Assembly (NCBI GenBank): GCA_965250275.1
Contig: OZ252297.1
Span: forward strand, 930,001 to 994,000
Reading direction: 5' to 3'
Length of the DNA stretch: 64,000 bases
DNA from: G965250275 sp965250275
Lineage (GTDB): Bacteria > Pseudomonadota > Alphaproteobacteria > Rhodobacterales > Rhodobacteraceae
A model generated the notes under the pieces. The model saw only the letters and a list, made by a program, of their open reading frames with translations. It had not been told where the DNA came from and searched no databases. The position numbers and the translations under genes are program-made. The stretch's first letter is position 1, and each line of letters starts with the position of its first letter. Shown piece after piece: positions 53,707 to 62,060 of this stretch.

Positions 53707-53826
53707 TTAGCGCCGCGCTAGCCCCCAATTCCGCAAGTCTTCCCCAATGTCATCTGCATAGGTTCGAGGGTAACTTGACAGGCCCAGATGCAGCTTGCTT
53801 TTGGTTTGGCGGGCACGCAAGAGCAT
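53707..53826 (-). other. Short unexplained frame just after tRNA-Trp
   Basis: A 39-codon minus-strand frame that contains LHLGLSSYPRTYADDIGED before its TAA. It has no ribosome-binding site and no known family, yet its composition looks protein-like. It may be a remnant of an integrated element. The remaining part of the 225-base gap 53642-53866 shows nothing I can support. Confidence 0.25.
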
Positions 53827-53866
53827 CCATTGCAGCAACAGTCACTCAGGCTCCAAACCTTAACGT

Positions 53867-54478
53867 TCACACTGTTTCAAAGGCCAGTCTTGCGCCCAGT
53901 GTTAAGAACGCTGCCGAGAACCCTCGTTTCAGCCATTTGATTGCTGACGGCGTACGCTGAACATAGAGCCGGACTCTGGACGCGAATGCGCCGTAGCAGA
54001 CAAAAACGAGGAAGGTCATCGCCATAAAAACTCCACTCAACGCCAGCATTCTGGGAAGAGGTGCCACAGCTTCGGCGGGCACAAACTGCGGCAGGAAGGC
54101 CAGAAAGAAAATCGAAAGCTTCGGATTCAGAATGTTGATCAGAAAACCCGTCATTGCGATTTTTCGCAGCGAGCTCGGGTTGCGCGCCGCGCTGAATTGA
54201 ATTGGACCGTCATCCCTGAGTATCGACCAGGCGAGGTACAGCAGATAGAGAATGCCAACCCATTTCACCGCCTGAAACAGAACGGCGCTTGTATGTAAAA
54301 CCGCGGCAAGCCCAGCGATGGCCGCTGCCATAGGCGGAATGATCCCACAGGTGCAGCCCGCAGCGGCTGCAACGCTTGCAAGTGCCCCTCGGGCCAAACC
54401 CACGCCTATGGTGTAGATCACCCCCGTCCCCGGTGCGAGGACCACGACCAGTGATGTGACCAGAAACTCAAGCCACAT
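53867..54478 (-). CDS. LysE-family translocator
   Basis: A 203-residue six-helix exporter with the family N-terminal motif SLVVVLAPGTGVIYTIGVGLARG and the later ILNPKLSIFFLAFLPQFV. The start at 54478 overlaps the B3/4 gene by 11 bases. It forms one transcript with the B3/4-domain and AraC genes, an arrangement in which LysE is thought to export an amino acid or analogue. Confidence 0.84.
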   Translation of the reverse strand: MWLEFLVTSLVVVLAPGTGVIYTIGVGLARGALASVAAAAGCTCGIIPPMAAAIAGLAAVLHTSAVLFQAVKWVGILYLLYLAWSILRDDGPIQFSAARNPSSLRKIAMTGFLINILNPKLSIFFLAFLPQFVPAEAVAPLPRMLALSGVFMAMTFLVFVCYGAFASRVRLYVQRTPSAIKWLKRGFSAAFLTLGARLAFETV

Positions 54479-55190
54479 GATCGCCGCCCTCGAGTTTTTT
54501 GGACTCATAAGTGGCGTCCGGCGTGAGGAGCAGTGCGGTGTTGCCATCGCGCCCGAACGATTCAGCGATCATCTCAGAAAGCTCTTTCACAAGCTGCTGC
54601 ATGTCGGCCGCGCCGTTTTCATGAAGCCCTTCGGAGACAATCAGCGCGCGCGCTGTTTCCGAGGACACGGCTGATTTTCGACTTTGGCGATTTGCCCATC
54701 TGCGGGCGTGCGCATGCCCTGTCTCATCAGCGAAGATGACTTCTCCGGGATCAGGTGTCTCGGTTTCTCCGGAGAACGCGAGGTAGGTTTCATCACCCAT
54801 CGCCTGCCCGACCTCCAGATCACTTGCGATATGGTCGAGGTCGAAAACAGCAATCGGCATGGCGAACGCCGCGGAGGCCGCATTGCAGAGATCGATCAGC
54901 GGATGCAGCTTCGGCAGCGCGCCTTCCTTGCGTAGACGTCGGAGAAGTGCCTCCGCAGCGCAACGATACTGCGTGGGCTTCAGACCCATTGTGGCATAGG
55001 CGCGCCGCCATGCCTGGATCTCGGGGAAACTTCCTTCTGCCTCAGCCTCAAGGCGCAGACGCGCCTGCGAAGCCAAATCTTCGACCAGAGCTGCCACCGT
55101 GGCATCCGGTCGGACATTGTCCAGTTCAATGAGTCCTGTCACCCGTTCAGGAAATGTGTGCTGGATGTATCGAGAATACTGAAAACGCAT
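54468..55190 (-). CDS. B3/4 domain protein (PheT editing-domain homologue)
   Basis: A 240-residue stand-alone B3/B4 domain, related to the editing region of the phenylalanyl-tRNA synthetase beta chain. It has SFPEIQAWRRAYATMGLKPTQYRCAAEALLRR and NAASAAFAMPIAVFDLD. Such proteins may deacylate mischarged tRNA or bind aromatic amino acids. AGGAG precedes the ATG at 55190. It pairs with the LysE exporter downstream. Confidence 0.83.
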   Translation of the reverse strand: MRFQYSRYIQHTFPERVTGLIELDNVRPDATVAALVEDLASQARLRLEAEAEGSFPEIQAWRRAYATMGLKPTQYRCAAEALLRRLRKEGALPKLHPLIDLCNAASAAFAMPIAVFDLDHIASDLEVGQAMGDETYLAFSGETETPDPGEVIFADETGHAHARRWANRQSRKSAVSSETARALIVSEGLHENGAADMQQLVKELSEMIAESFGRDGNTALLLTPDATYESKKLEGGDHVA

Positions 55191-55253
55191 GGGTGCTCCT
55201 GTTTTGGCCAACCTAGGAAACAGGAGCGGATTGAGATTGAACGAAATTGCAGG

Positions 55254-56051
55254 CTAGCTGCGCGCCCTTTGCGCATAGCTTCCTGGCGTGAGCCCGAGCT
55301 GGCGTGAAAAGGTCCGCGTCATGTGGCTTTGATCTGCAAACCCGCATGCAAAGGCTGTGTCTGCAAGGGACGACCCAGCCACAATCATGTCCTTTGCCCG
55401 TTTCACACGGTGCTGGGTGAGATAGGCATGAGGGGTCGCTCCCATCTCTCTCGAAAACCTGCGCAGGATCTGGAATTTGCTGGTGCCAGCGGCCTTTGCA
55501 AGGTCGGCTAAGGACAGGGATGCCTCCCAGTTCTGAAAGATCATGTCCAGCGCAACCTGAACCTCGCGCGATCGATGAGGTGCACGCGAGACGGCGCTTT
55601 TGGGGTCCGTATCCAGATGTGCGGCAAGCGCCAGCATAACCAGTTGTTCGGCTTGATCGCGGTCCGGCTGGTCGAGTGTCAGGGCTTTGATGGCATCAAT
55701 CGCAAGGCTCAAAGCGCGTTTGGACCGGCACACGGGACGCGAAAACTGGGCGCGCGAACCTGGGACTTCGCTGAGTTCTGAGATAGCGGCGGAGGAGAGA
55801 TACAGCATTCGCCACTGTCGAGGTTCGCCACTGCGGCCAATCCCATCATGGATTTCGGCGGGATTGACGGTGATCGTATCGCCGGCATGCGCCTCGACCA
55901 GACCACGGCCGCTCCAGCTGTCCTGACCTCCATGCACGATGTAGCCAAAACCGAACTCGTCATGGGAATGGCGCGGAAAGGTCCGGTCTGAAATGATCGA
56001 AACCGCTTCGACCCCAGCCAAGGTCGTCTGGTAGCGCGCAGAACTGTGCAT
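55254..56051 (-). CDS. AraC-family transcriptional regulator
   Basis: A 265-residue regulator with an N-terminal cupin (about 10-130, HDEFGFGYIVHGGQDSWSG) and two C-terminal helix-turn-helix motifs (about 165-262, SLADLAKAAGTSKFQILRRF and DTAFACGFADQSHMTRTFSRQLG). It is expected to control the downstream B3/4-LysE pair in response to a small molecule. It precedes them by 63 bases. Confidence 0.87.
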   Translation of the reverse strand: MHSSARYQTTLAGVEAVSIISDRTFPRHSHDEFGFGYIVHGGQDSWSGRGLVEAHAGDTITVNPAEIHDGIGRSGEPRQWRMLYLSSAAISELSEVPGSRAQFSRPVCRSKRALSLAIDAIKALTLDQPDRDQAEQLVMLALAAHLDTDPKSAVSRAPHRSREVQVALDMIFQNWEASLSLADLAKAAGTSKFQILRRFSREMGATPHAYLTQHRVKRAKDMIVAGSSLADTAFACGFADQSHMTRTFSRQLGLTPGSYAQRARS

Positions 56052-56188
56052 ACGCGATGGTTATCATGGTGTCAGATAGAAGGTCTAGCGAGCCATGCTG
56101 CCAGAGCCGACCGGTTCATTGCGGGTGACGCGCATTCATCGGATTTTTCCCGCACGGATAGGAACAATGACGTCCTGGGCAGACTGGC

Positions 56189-56500
56189 CTACGCTAAGGA
56201 CGGGACAAAGAGGCATTTAACCTGACGATTTCCGAATGCGTCGTAGCCAATGCAGTATTGCATCGGCTGGCCTTTGGATGCGCCGTGGAAGGCGCCGGGC
56301 ATTACCGGGACGCGGACGTCCTTGAGCAATAGATCAAACTCGCCTGAACCGTCGTTTCGCGGCAACAACCTGGCGCCGCCCTCATCGACGATGCACTGAT
56401 CAGGACAGCACCATTTTGGCGGCGCAGTCGGGGCAGGGTCTGCAATTCCTGTGGCAGGCGCCACCAAGAGTGGGAGGCTGAGGGATATGATACGTAACAT
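56189..56500 (-). CDS. Small secreted protein with cysteine pairs, 103 aa
   Basis: A signal peptide (about 1-20, MLRIISLSLPLLVAPATGIA) precedes a mature domain with WCCPDQC near its start and CIGYDAFGNRQVKC near its end. The cysteines could form two disulfides. No family recognised. It is divergent from the winged-helix TPR regulator with 125 bases between, so the two may share control. Confidence 0.7.
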   Translation of the reverse strand: MLRIISLSLPLLVAPATGIADPAPTAPPKWCCPDQCIVDEGGARLLPRNDGSGEFDLLLKDVRVPVMPGAFHGASKGQPMQYCIGYDAFGNRQVKCLFVPSLA

Positions 56501-56625
56501 AGCGTGGCTCCGATCGTGGGTGCACCGGGAGGACCGGCGCGGCATCTGTTTCGCTATCAGTGCCCGGGTAGGCTCGGGGTAGAGTTTTGGTAGGCTTTTG
56601 GTAGGATCGGCCCTTACGATCAGGA

Positions 56626-58335
56626 ATGTGGGGAATGGACGGCAGACCGAGCATCGTCATCGACTTGCAACAACACAGCGTCACCTGCGACGGCGAGCGT
56701 GTTACGTTGCAGCGAAAAACGTATGACCTGCTGGTCTTTTTTGCGCAAAACTCGGGGCAATTGCTGACCAAAGACGCAATCCTGAGAGGCGTTTGGCCGG
56801 ATACACATGTGACTGAAGGATCGGTCAAAGACGTGGTCAAGCAACTGCGCCGAGCGCTTTCCGACGACCCGGGCAACCCAAGATTTGTCGCGACTGAAAG
56901 GGGGCTTGGGTATCGTTTCCTGGGCGAGGTTTCGTTTTCCGAAAGCGCAGAATCGCCTTCTGTTGCAGTGCAATCCCAAGTGTCCGCGATCGATCCTCTT
57001 GCAGACGCAGCAAGCGAACACTGGACCAAAGCAAAGGAGAACAGACGCTCCTGGCTGGGTTTATCCATCTGGTTGGCGATTGGCGGCGTGGCAGCCGTTT
57101 TTCTTTTTGGGGCGGTTCTGTTGTTGGGACATGGGACAAACACCGTTCCTGACCCAACGATTCAGCCAACTGTTGCAGTCCTTCCTTTTGAGAATCTGTC
57201 TCCTGACCCTGACCAGGATTACTTTGCCGAGGGCATCACAGACGACTTGATCACCGAGCTTTCGCAGCTGTCCGGCCTGTTCGTCATCGCGAAAAACTCA
57301 ACGGAGATTTACGCAGATCGGGCTGTGCCATTGCAAAGGATCGCGAAAGATCTGAGCGTGCGGTACCTGCTGCAGGGCAGCGTTCAGCACGATGGTGCTC
57401 TGCTGCGTATCAACGCGCAACTTGTGGATACTGAAAACGGCAACAACATGTGGGCGGAGCGTTTTGATGCAGCTGCAAGTGATGTGCTTGAGTTGCAGGC
57501 CCGTATTGCCCGCAGGATTGTGGAGACATTGCAAGTCCGGCTGAGCGAAACTGATGCTGAACAGCTTGAACAGATCGAAACGCTCAGCCCCGAGGCCCAC
57601 GACTACGTTCTCCGCGGACAACTCCTTTTTCGAAGGCTTACGCCAAAGGACAACGCAACCGCGCAGGAGCTTTTGGAAAAAGCCCTCGAAATTGATCCCA
57701 GTTACGCCCGCGCGGAGGCTCTTCTGGGGTGGAGCCGTTGGATGGCGACCGTGTCAGGGTGGGACAGACAGCCACTGCAGGTCGCTCTCGCGCACGCCAA
57801 CCGGGCACTGGCCCAAGACGACAGACTGACGTCCGCACTCAGTCTCAAGGGTAAGGTTCTGCTGTGGCAGAAACGGCACGAGGAGGCGGAAGCACAATTG
57901 AAGAAGGCCGTGTCGTTGGCTCCGAACGACTACAGCGCGCAAGGCCACCTGGGCGATATCCTGGTATGGAGCGGGAAAACGGAGGAGGCTTTTGCCCCTC
58001 TCGAAAGAAGCCTGCGGCTGAACCCAAGTGATCATGGCTGGATCCTCACGCTGATGGGTCTGGCACATTTTTTCGCTGAGCGGGATGAAGAGGCTCTGCA
58101 AACGCTCGACCGGTCTTTGGTGCGCAATCCGGACTACTTCTGGGCGCATCTGGCCCGAACCGCGGTTCTGGGGCAGATCGGTAGGCAAAGCGAGGCTGGT
58201 TTGGCTTTGAACAAAGCTCTCGAAGTGAACCCGGAGTTTTCTTTGGAGTTTCTGGTTTCAGTCGCCCCGTTTGGACGCGAGAGGGACAAAGTGCGACTCG
58301 TTGAAGGTTTGCGTGTTGCTGGCCTGGAGCAGTGA
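56626..58335 (+). CDS. Winged-helix / TolB-like / TPR membrane regulator (CadC-like)
   Basis: A 569-residue protein. The N-terminal OmpR-type winged helix (about 8-105) has KTYDLLVFFAQNSGQLLTKD and ERGLGYRFLGEV. One membrane segment (about 148-168) separates it from a FlgO/TolB-like domain with VAVLPFENLSPDPDQDYFAEG (about 185-300). C-terminal TPR repeats follow (about 330-560). The design is that of a membrane-bound transcription factor with a periplasmic sensor, as in CadC. The start may be 56626 or 56635. The signal is unknown. Confidence 0.86.
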   Translation: MWGMDGRPSIVIDLQQHSVTCDGERVTLQRKTYDLLVFFAQNSGQLLTKDAILRGVWPDTHVTEGSVKDVVKQLRRALSDDPGNPRFVATERGLGYRFLGEVSFSESAESPSVAVQSQVSAIDPLADAASEHWTKAKENRRSWLGLSIWLAIGGVAAVFLFGAVLLLGHGTNTVPDPTIQPTVAVLPFENLSPDPDQDYFAEGITDDLITELSQLSGLFVIAKNSTEIYADRAVPLQRIAKDLSVRYLLQGSVQHDGALLRINAQLVDTENGNNMWAERFDAAASDVLELQARIARRIVETLQVRLSETDAEQLEQIETLSPEAHDYVLRGQLLFRRLTPKDNATAQELLEKALEIDPSYARAEALLGWSRWMATVSGWDRQPLQVALAHANRALAQDDRLTSALSLKGKVLLWQKRHEEAEAQLKKAVSLAPNDYSAQGHLGDILVWSGKTEEAFAPLERSLRLNPSDHGWILTLMGLAHFFAERDEEALQTLDRSLVRNPDYFWAHLARTAVLGQIGRQSEAGLALNKALEVNPEFSLEFLVSVAPFGRERDKVRLVEGLRVAGLEQ

Positions 58336-58500
58336 TCAAGCGGTGATGCGCCCTTGTTGTTGATTGGTTTAAATGACCCGAGGCCAAAGGAACCGCTCAA
58401 AGCGAAAGTAGCGACGCGCGCCTGCCAATCGGCAACATGGCCTTGAAATCGCCGCGATCGGCGGCTATGTCGCCCCCGTCGACAGCAGGAAAGTGCCCAA

Positions 58501-58698
58501 ATGGCCTCCACAAACCCAATCCAGTTCGTTCAGCAGGTCCGCGCCGAGGTCTCCAAGATCGTTTGGCCAACCCGGCGCGAGGTGTTTCTCACCACGGTCA
58601 TGGTGTTTGTGATGGCGGCTCTGACCGCGGTTTTCTTTGCGTTGGTCGACCTTGGAATCCGGTCCGGCCTTCAGGCGGTTCTCAACATCTTCAGCTGA
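58501..58698 (+). CDS. secE: Preprotein translocase subunit SecE
   Basis: A 65-residue short-form SecE with one membrane helix (about 32-55) preceded by the conserved KIVWPTRREVFLTT. It stabilises SecY in the Sec channel. It begins the secE-nusG-rplK operon. In most relatives it directly follows tRNA-Trp; here the accessory segment is between. The 165-base gap upstream holds its promoter. Confidence 0.95.
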   Translation: MASTNPIQFVQQVRAEVSKIVWPTRREVFLTTVMVFVMAALTAVFFALVDLGIRSGLQAVLNIFS

Positions 58699-58915
58699 CG
58701 ACGTCCGGTGGATCCGGAGGGGTCGAAATCGGGATGCTTGGCCTTGCGCTCACACTCAAGGCCGTTTAGGTGACACGATACTTCGGAACAGGGCGTGCGG
58801 CGATTCGTGTTGCGCGCCGCTTTTTGTTACGGACGAGCGGGCAACCGCATTTTGAAGCAACAGCAATGCGGACATCCATCTGAGATGGCCGGCCAAGACA
58901 AGGGCGACATGAGCT

Positions 58916-59449
58916 ATGGCGAAACGGTGGTATTCTGTCAGCGTTCTCTCGAATTTCGAGAAAAAGATCGCCGAGCAAATTCGCACGTCTGTCGCTGAGC
59001 AAGGTCTGGAAGACGACATCGACGAAGTTCTGGTACCCACCGAAGAGGTGATCGAGGTGCGCCGGGGCAAGAAGGTGACGACAGAGCGCCGCTTCATGCC
59101 CGGTTACGTTCTTGTCCACATGGAAATGTCGGATCACGGTTATCACCTGATCAACTCGATCAACCGCGTCACGGGTTTTCTTGGCCCGCAAGGCCGCCCG
59201 ATGCCGATGCGCGACGCCGAAGTGAACCAGATCCTGAACCGCGTTCAGGAAGGCGAAGACGCGCCGCGCACGCTCATCCACTTCGAAATCGGCGAAAAGG
59301 TCAAAGTCAACGACGGTCCGTTCGAAGATTTCGACGGCATGGTCGAGGAAGTCGACGACGACAACCAGCGCCTGAAAGTGACCGTGTCGATCTTTGGCCG
59401 GGAAACCCCGGTCGAACTGGAATACACACAGGTCACCAAGCAGAGCTGA
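58916..59449 (+). CDS. nusG: Transcription termination/antitermination protein NusG
   Basis: A 177-residue factor that binds RNA polymerase and links transcription to translation and Rho. The NGN domain starts MAKRWYSVSVLSNFEKKIAEQ, contains RRFMPGYVLVHMEMSDHGYH and ends near 105. The C-terminal KOW domain has VNDGPFEDFDGMVEEVD. It lies 217 bases after secE. The start at 58916 matches family length. Confidence 0.96.
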   Translation: MAKRWYSVSVLSNFEKKIAEQIRTSVAEQGLEDDIDEVLVPTEEVIEVRRGKKVTTERRFMPGYVLVHMEMSDHGYHLINSINRVTGFLGPQGRPMPMRDAEVNQILNRVQEGEDAPRTLIHFEIGEKVKVNDGPFEDFDGMVEEVDDDNQRLKVTVSIFGRETPVELEYTQVTKQS

Positions 59450-59722
59450 GACGGTGCCGGCCCGTCGCGGTTGAGGGAACGTCGGCGCGCGTGGAGCCTG
59501 AGCTTCAAGTTGTTCGCAGGTTTCGGAACGAACGATCTGTTTGAGCAGATGCCTGTCACTGAAACTCTTGCCAAGCGGATCTTGTGACTGTATGCGCTGC
59601 GGGTCGCCGGAGAAGGCGACTCGAATCGTGGGAGGAAGCACGCTCGCGTGTGTGCGCCGGACCACGGGCAAACTCTGACAGGGAAGTCGCGCTTCTCTGT
59701 TGCTGTATGAAGGAGATGGCCA

Positions 59723-60148
59723 ATGGCCAAGAAACTTGCTGGGACCATGAAGCTTCAGGTCCCCGCCGGGCAAGCGAACCCATCCCCGCCGGTTGGACCG
59801 GCTCTGGGTCAGCGCGGCATCAACATCATGGAATTCTGCAAAGCGTTCAACGCCAAGACAGCAGACATGGAGCCTGGTGCGCCATGCCCGACCGTGATCA
59901 CCTATTATCAGGACAAATCCTTCACGATGGATATCAAGACGCCCCCCGCGTCTTACTATCTGAAGAAGGCCGCAAAGGTGAAATCCGGCGCGAATACGCC
60001 GTCGCGCCAGACCGTTGGTACAGTGACGGCTGCGCAGGTGAAGGAAATCGCCGAAGCGAAGATGAAGGATCTGAACGCCAACGACATCGATGGTGCGATG
60101 CAGATCATCCTGGGGTCGGCCCGTTCCATGGGCATTGAGGTGAAGTAA
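59723..60148 (+). CDS. rplK: 50S ribosomal protein L11
   Basis: A 141-residue L11 with the N-terminal VPAGQANPSPPVGPALGQRGI and the RNA-binding C-terminal half with GTVTAAQVKEIAEAKMKDLN. It forms the GTPase-associated stalk base. AAGGAG precedes the start. A 273-base spacer separates it from nusG; no gene is seen there and it may hold the rplK promoter. Confidence 0.97.
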   Translation: MAKKLAGTMKLQVPAGQANPSPPVGPALGQRGINIMEFCKAFNAKTADMEPGAPCPTVITYYQDKSFTMDIKTPPASYYLKKAAKVKSGANTPSRQTVGTVTAAQVKEIAEAKMKDLNANDIDGAMQIILGSARSMGIEVK

Positions 60149-60149
60149 T

Positions 60150-60848
60150 ATGGCAAAGCTTGGAAAACGCACCCGCGCCGCGCGCGAAGCTTTTGCCGGC
60201 AAGGGCGAGCTGTCGGTCGAAGAGGCAGTGGCTCTGGTCAAAGGCAACGCATCTGCGAAATTCGACGAGACCGTCGAGATCGCGATGAACCTCGGTGTTG
60301 ACCCACGCCACGCGGACCAGATGGTTCGCGGTGTTGTCGGTCTGCCGAACGGAACCGGTAAGTCCGTCCGCGTCGCCGTATTCGCACGCGGTCCGAAAGC
60401 GGAAGAAGCTCAGGCTGCAGGCGCAGACATCGTCGGTGCCGAAGACCTGATGGAAACCGTGCAGGGCGGCAAGATCGAGTTTGATCGTTGCATTGCCACG
60501 CCGGACATGATGCCGATCGTGGGCCGTCTCGGAAAAGTCCTGGGCCCGCGCAACCTGATGCCGAACCCGAAGGTTGGAACCGTGACCATGGATGTGGCAG
60601 ACGCGGTCAAGGCAGCCAAGGGCGGCGAGGTTCAGTTCAAAGCCGAAAAAGCTGGTGTGGTACATGCCGGTGTTGGCAAAGCGTCTTTCGACGAGGCCAA
60701 GCTGGCCGAGAACATCCGCGCATTTGTTGGCGCCGTGGCAAAAGCGAAACCCGCTGGCGCCAAAGGGACCTACATGAAAAAGATCGCGCTCAGTTCCACC
60801 ATGGGGCCGGGTGTATCGATTGCAGTCGACTCGGCCAGCGCCGAGTAG
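60150..60848 (+). CDS. rplA: 50S ribosomal protein L1
   Basis: A 232-residue L1 with the conserved FDETVEIAMNLGVDPRHADQM start, the LMPNPKVGTVTMDV signature and the C-terminal GTYMKKIALSSTMGPGV. It binds 23S rRNA at the L1 stalk and is known to repress its own operon in other bacteria. It starts one base after the rplK stop. Confidence 0.97.
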   Translation: MAKLGKRTRAAREAFAGKGELSVEEAVALVKGNASAKFDETVEIAMNLGVDPRHADQMVRGVVGLPNGTGKSVRVAVFARGPKAEEAQAAGADIVGAEDLMETVQGGKIEFDRCIATPDMMPIVGRLGKVLGPRNLMPNPKVGTVTMDVADAVKAAKGGEVQFKAEKAGVVHAGVGKASFDEAKLAENIRAFVGAVAKAKPAGAKGTYMKKIALSSTMGPGVSIAVDSASAE

Positions 60849-60879
60849 ACCTGAGATTTGGGGCCTTGGCCCCAGATGA

Positions 60880-60900
60880 CAGGGCCTGGCACAGGCCCTG
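60880..60900 (+). terminator. Strong hairpin downstream of rplA
   Basis: An 8-bp GC stem (CAGGGCCT / AGGCCCTG) with loop GGCAC is followed by TTCTGT. A smaller stem (GGGGCC / GGCCCC) lies just before it. It may partly terminate the rplKA transcript or protect its 3' end. Confidence 0.5.
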
Positions 60901-61079
60901 TTCTGTCCGAGACGGAGGGTTCAGTGCACGCGCGCTGAATAATTCCTTCCTGAGATGGGAAGCGAGATGAAGATCGCCCTTCGGGTGGTTTTGGCCTCGG
61001 GACCCTGAAACGGACCCGATGCCCCGGCTTGCCGGGGTGAATGAGAGCCGGGGGCTTGCCCCTAAACTGGAGTGAAACT
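60901..61079 (+). promoter_or_regulatory. Ribosomal protein L10 leader
   Basis: A structured leader is expected ahead of rplJ, where L10(L12)4 binds its own mRNA to repress translation. The spacer contains several stems (CCCCGGC / GCCGGGG near 61021 and GGGGCTTGCCCC near 61060). The exact kink-turn is not traced by eye. The call rests on position plus stems. Confidence 0.5.
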
Positions 61080-61598
61080 GTGGATAGAGCCCAGAAAGAG
61101 AAAGTGGTCGAAGAACTCGGCCAGATCTTTGAAAGCTCTGGCGTCGTTGTGGTTGCCCACTACGCCGGTCTGACAGTTGCCGAGATGCAGGATCTGCGCG
61201 CGCGTGCACGCGACGCGGGCGGATCTGTGCGTGTTGCCAAAAACAGGCTCGCCAAAATCGCCCTCGAGGGGAAGCCATGTGAAAGCATGTCCGACCTGCT
61301 GACAGGGATGACCGTTCTGACCTATTCCGAGGACCCTGTGGCAGCAGCCAAAGTGGCCGAGGACTATGCCAAGGCGAACCAAAAGTTCGAAATCCTTGGC
61401 GGGGCAATGGGAGAGAACGCTCTGGACCGGGCTGGTGTTGCAGCCGTGTCGAAAATGCCGTCGCGCGAGGAACTCATTGCCTCCATCGTCGGCTGTCTCG
61501 GCGCACCTGCATCGAACATCGCCGGGGCCATTGGCGCACCTGCAAGCAACGTCGCAAGCATCCTTTCGACCATCGAAGAGAAGGCGGAAGCTGCGTAA
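61080..61598 (+). CDS. rplJ: 50S ribosomal protein L10
   Basis: A 172-residue L10, the anchor of the L7/L12 stalk. It begins with GTG at 61080 (MDRAQKEKVVEELGQIFE in translation) and has VVVAHYAGLTVAEMQDLRA and VRVAKNRLAKIALEG. GGAG lies seven bases upstream. It is followed by rplL after 81 bases. Confidence 0.96.
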   Translation: MDRAQKEKVVEELGQIFESSGVVVVAHYAGLTVAEMQDLRARARDAGGSVRVAKNRLAKIALEGKPCESMSDLLTGMTVLTYSEDPVAAAKVAEDYAKANQKFEILGGAMGENALDRAGVAAVSKMPSREELIASIVGCLGAPASNIAGAIGAPASNVASILSTIEEKAEAA

Positions 61599-61679
61599 GC
61601 GAACGGCACTGACTGATCTGCGTAGGGGACGACCCCTGACGTTGGAACACACATACTGGAAACGGAAAGAGCTGATACA

Positions 61680-62060
61680 ATGGCTGATCTGAAAAAACTG
61701 GCAGAAGAGATCGTTGGTCTGACCCTGCTGGAAGCACAAGAACTGAAGACAATCCTGAAGGATGAGTACGGCATCGAGCCCGCCGCTGGCGGCGCAGTGA
61801 TGATGGCCGGTCCGGCAGGTGGCGACGCCGGTGGCGCAGCCGAGGAAGAAAAGTCGGAATTCGACGTGGTCCTGAAAAATGCAGGCGCATCGAAAATCAA
61901 CGTCATCAAAGAAGTCCGTGGCATCACCGGTCTTGGCCTGAAAGAAGCCAAGGACCTGGTCGAAGCCGGCGGCAAAATCAAAGAAGGCGTCGACAAAGCA
62001 GAAGCCGAAGAGATCAAAGGCAAGCTGGAAGCAGCTGGCGCCGAGGTCGAACTGGCTTAA
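61680..62060 (+). CDS. rplL: 50S ribosomal protein L7/L12
   Basis: A 126-residue stalk protein with an N-terminal dimer domain (LKKLAEEIVGLTLLEAQEL), an Ala/Gly-rich hinge (about 38-55) and the C-terminal factor-binding domain with FDVVLKNAGASKINVIKEVR and GLGLKEAKDLVEAGG. It is typical in every respect. A hairpin 42 bases after the stop may attenuate readthrough to rpoB. Confidence 0.97.
   Translation: MADLKKLAEEIVGLTLLEAQELKTILKDEYGIEPAAGGAVMMAGPAGGDAGGAAEEEKSEFDVVLKNAGASKINVIKEVRGITGLGLKEAKDLVEAGGKIKEGVDKAEAEEIKGKLEAAGAEVELA

Noticed and set aside
53566..58500. Integrase-mediated island with att repeats at tRNA-Trp
   Set aside because: No integrase gene and no copy of the tRNA 3' end longer than a few bases was found at the far side, so the claim was reduced to an accessory segment.
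58766..60247. 493-codon minus-strand frame over secE-nusG-rplK
   Set aside because: Antisense shadow of highly biased ribosomal and nusG genes.
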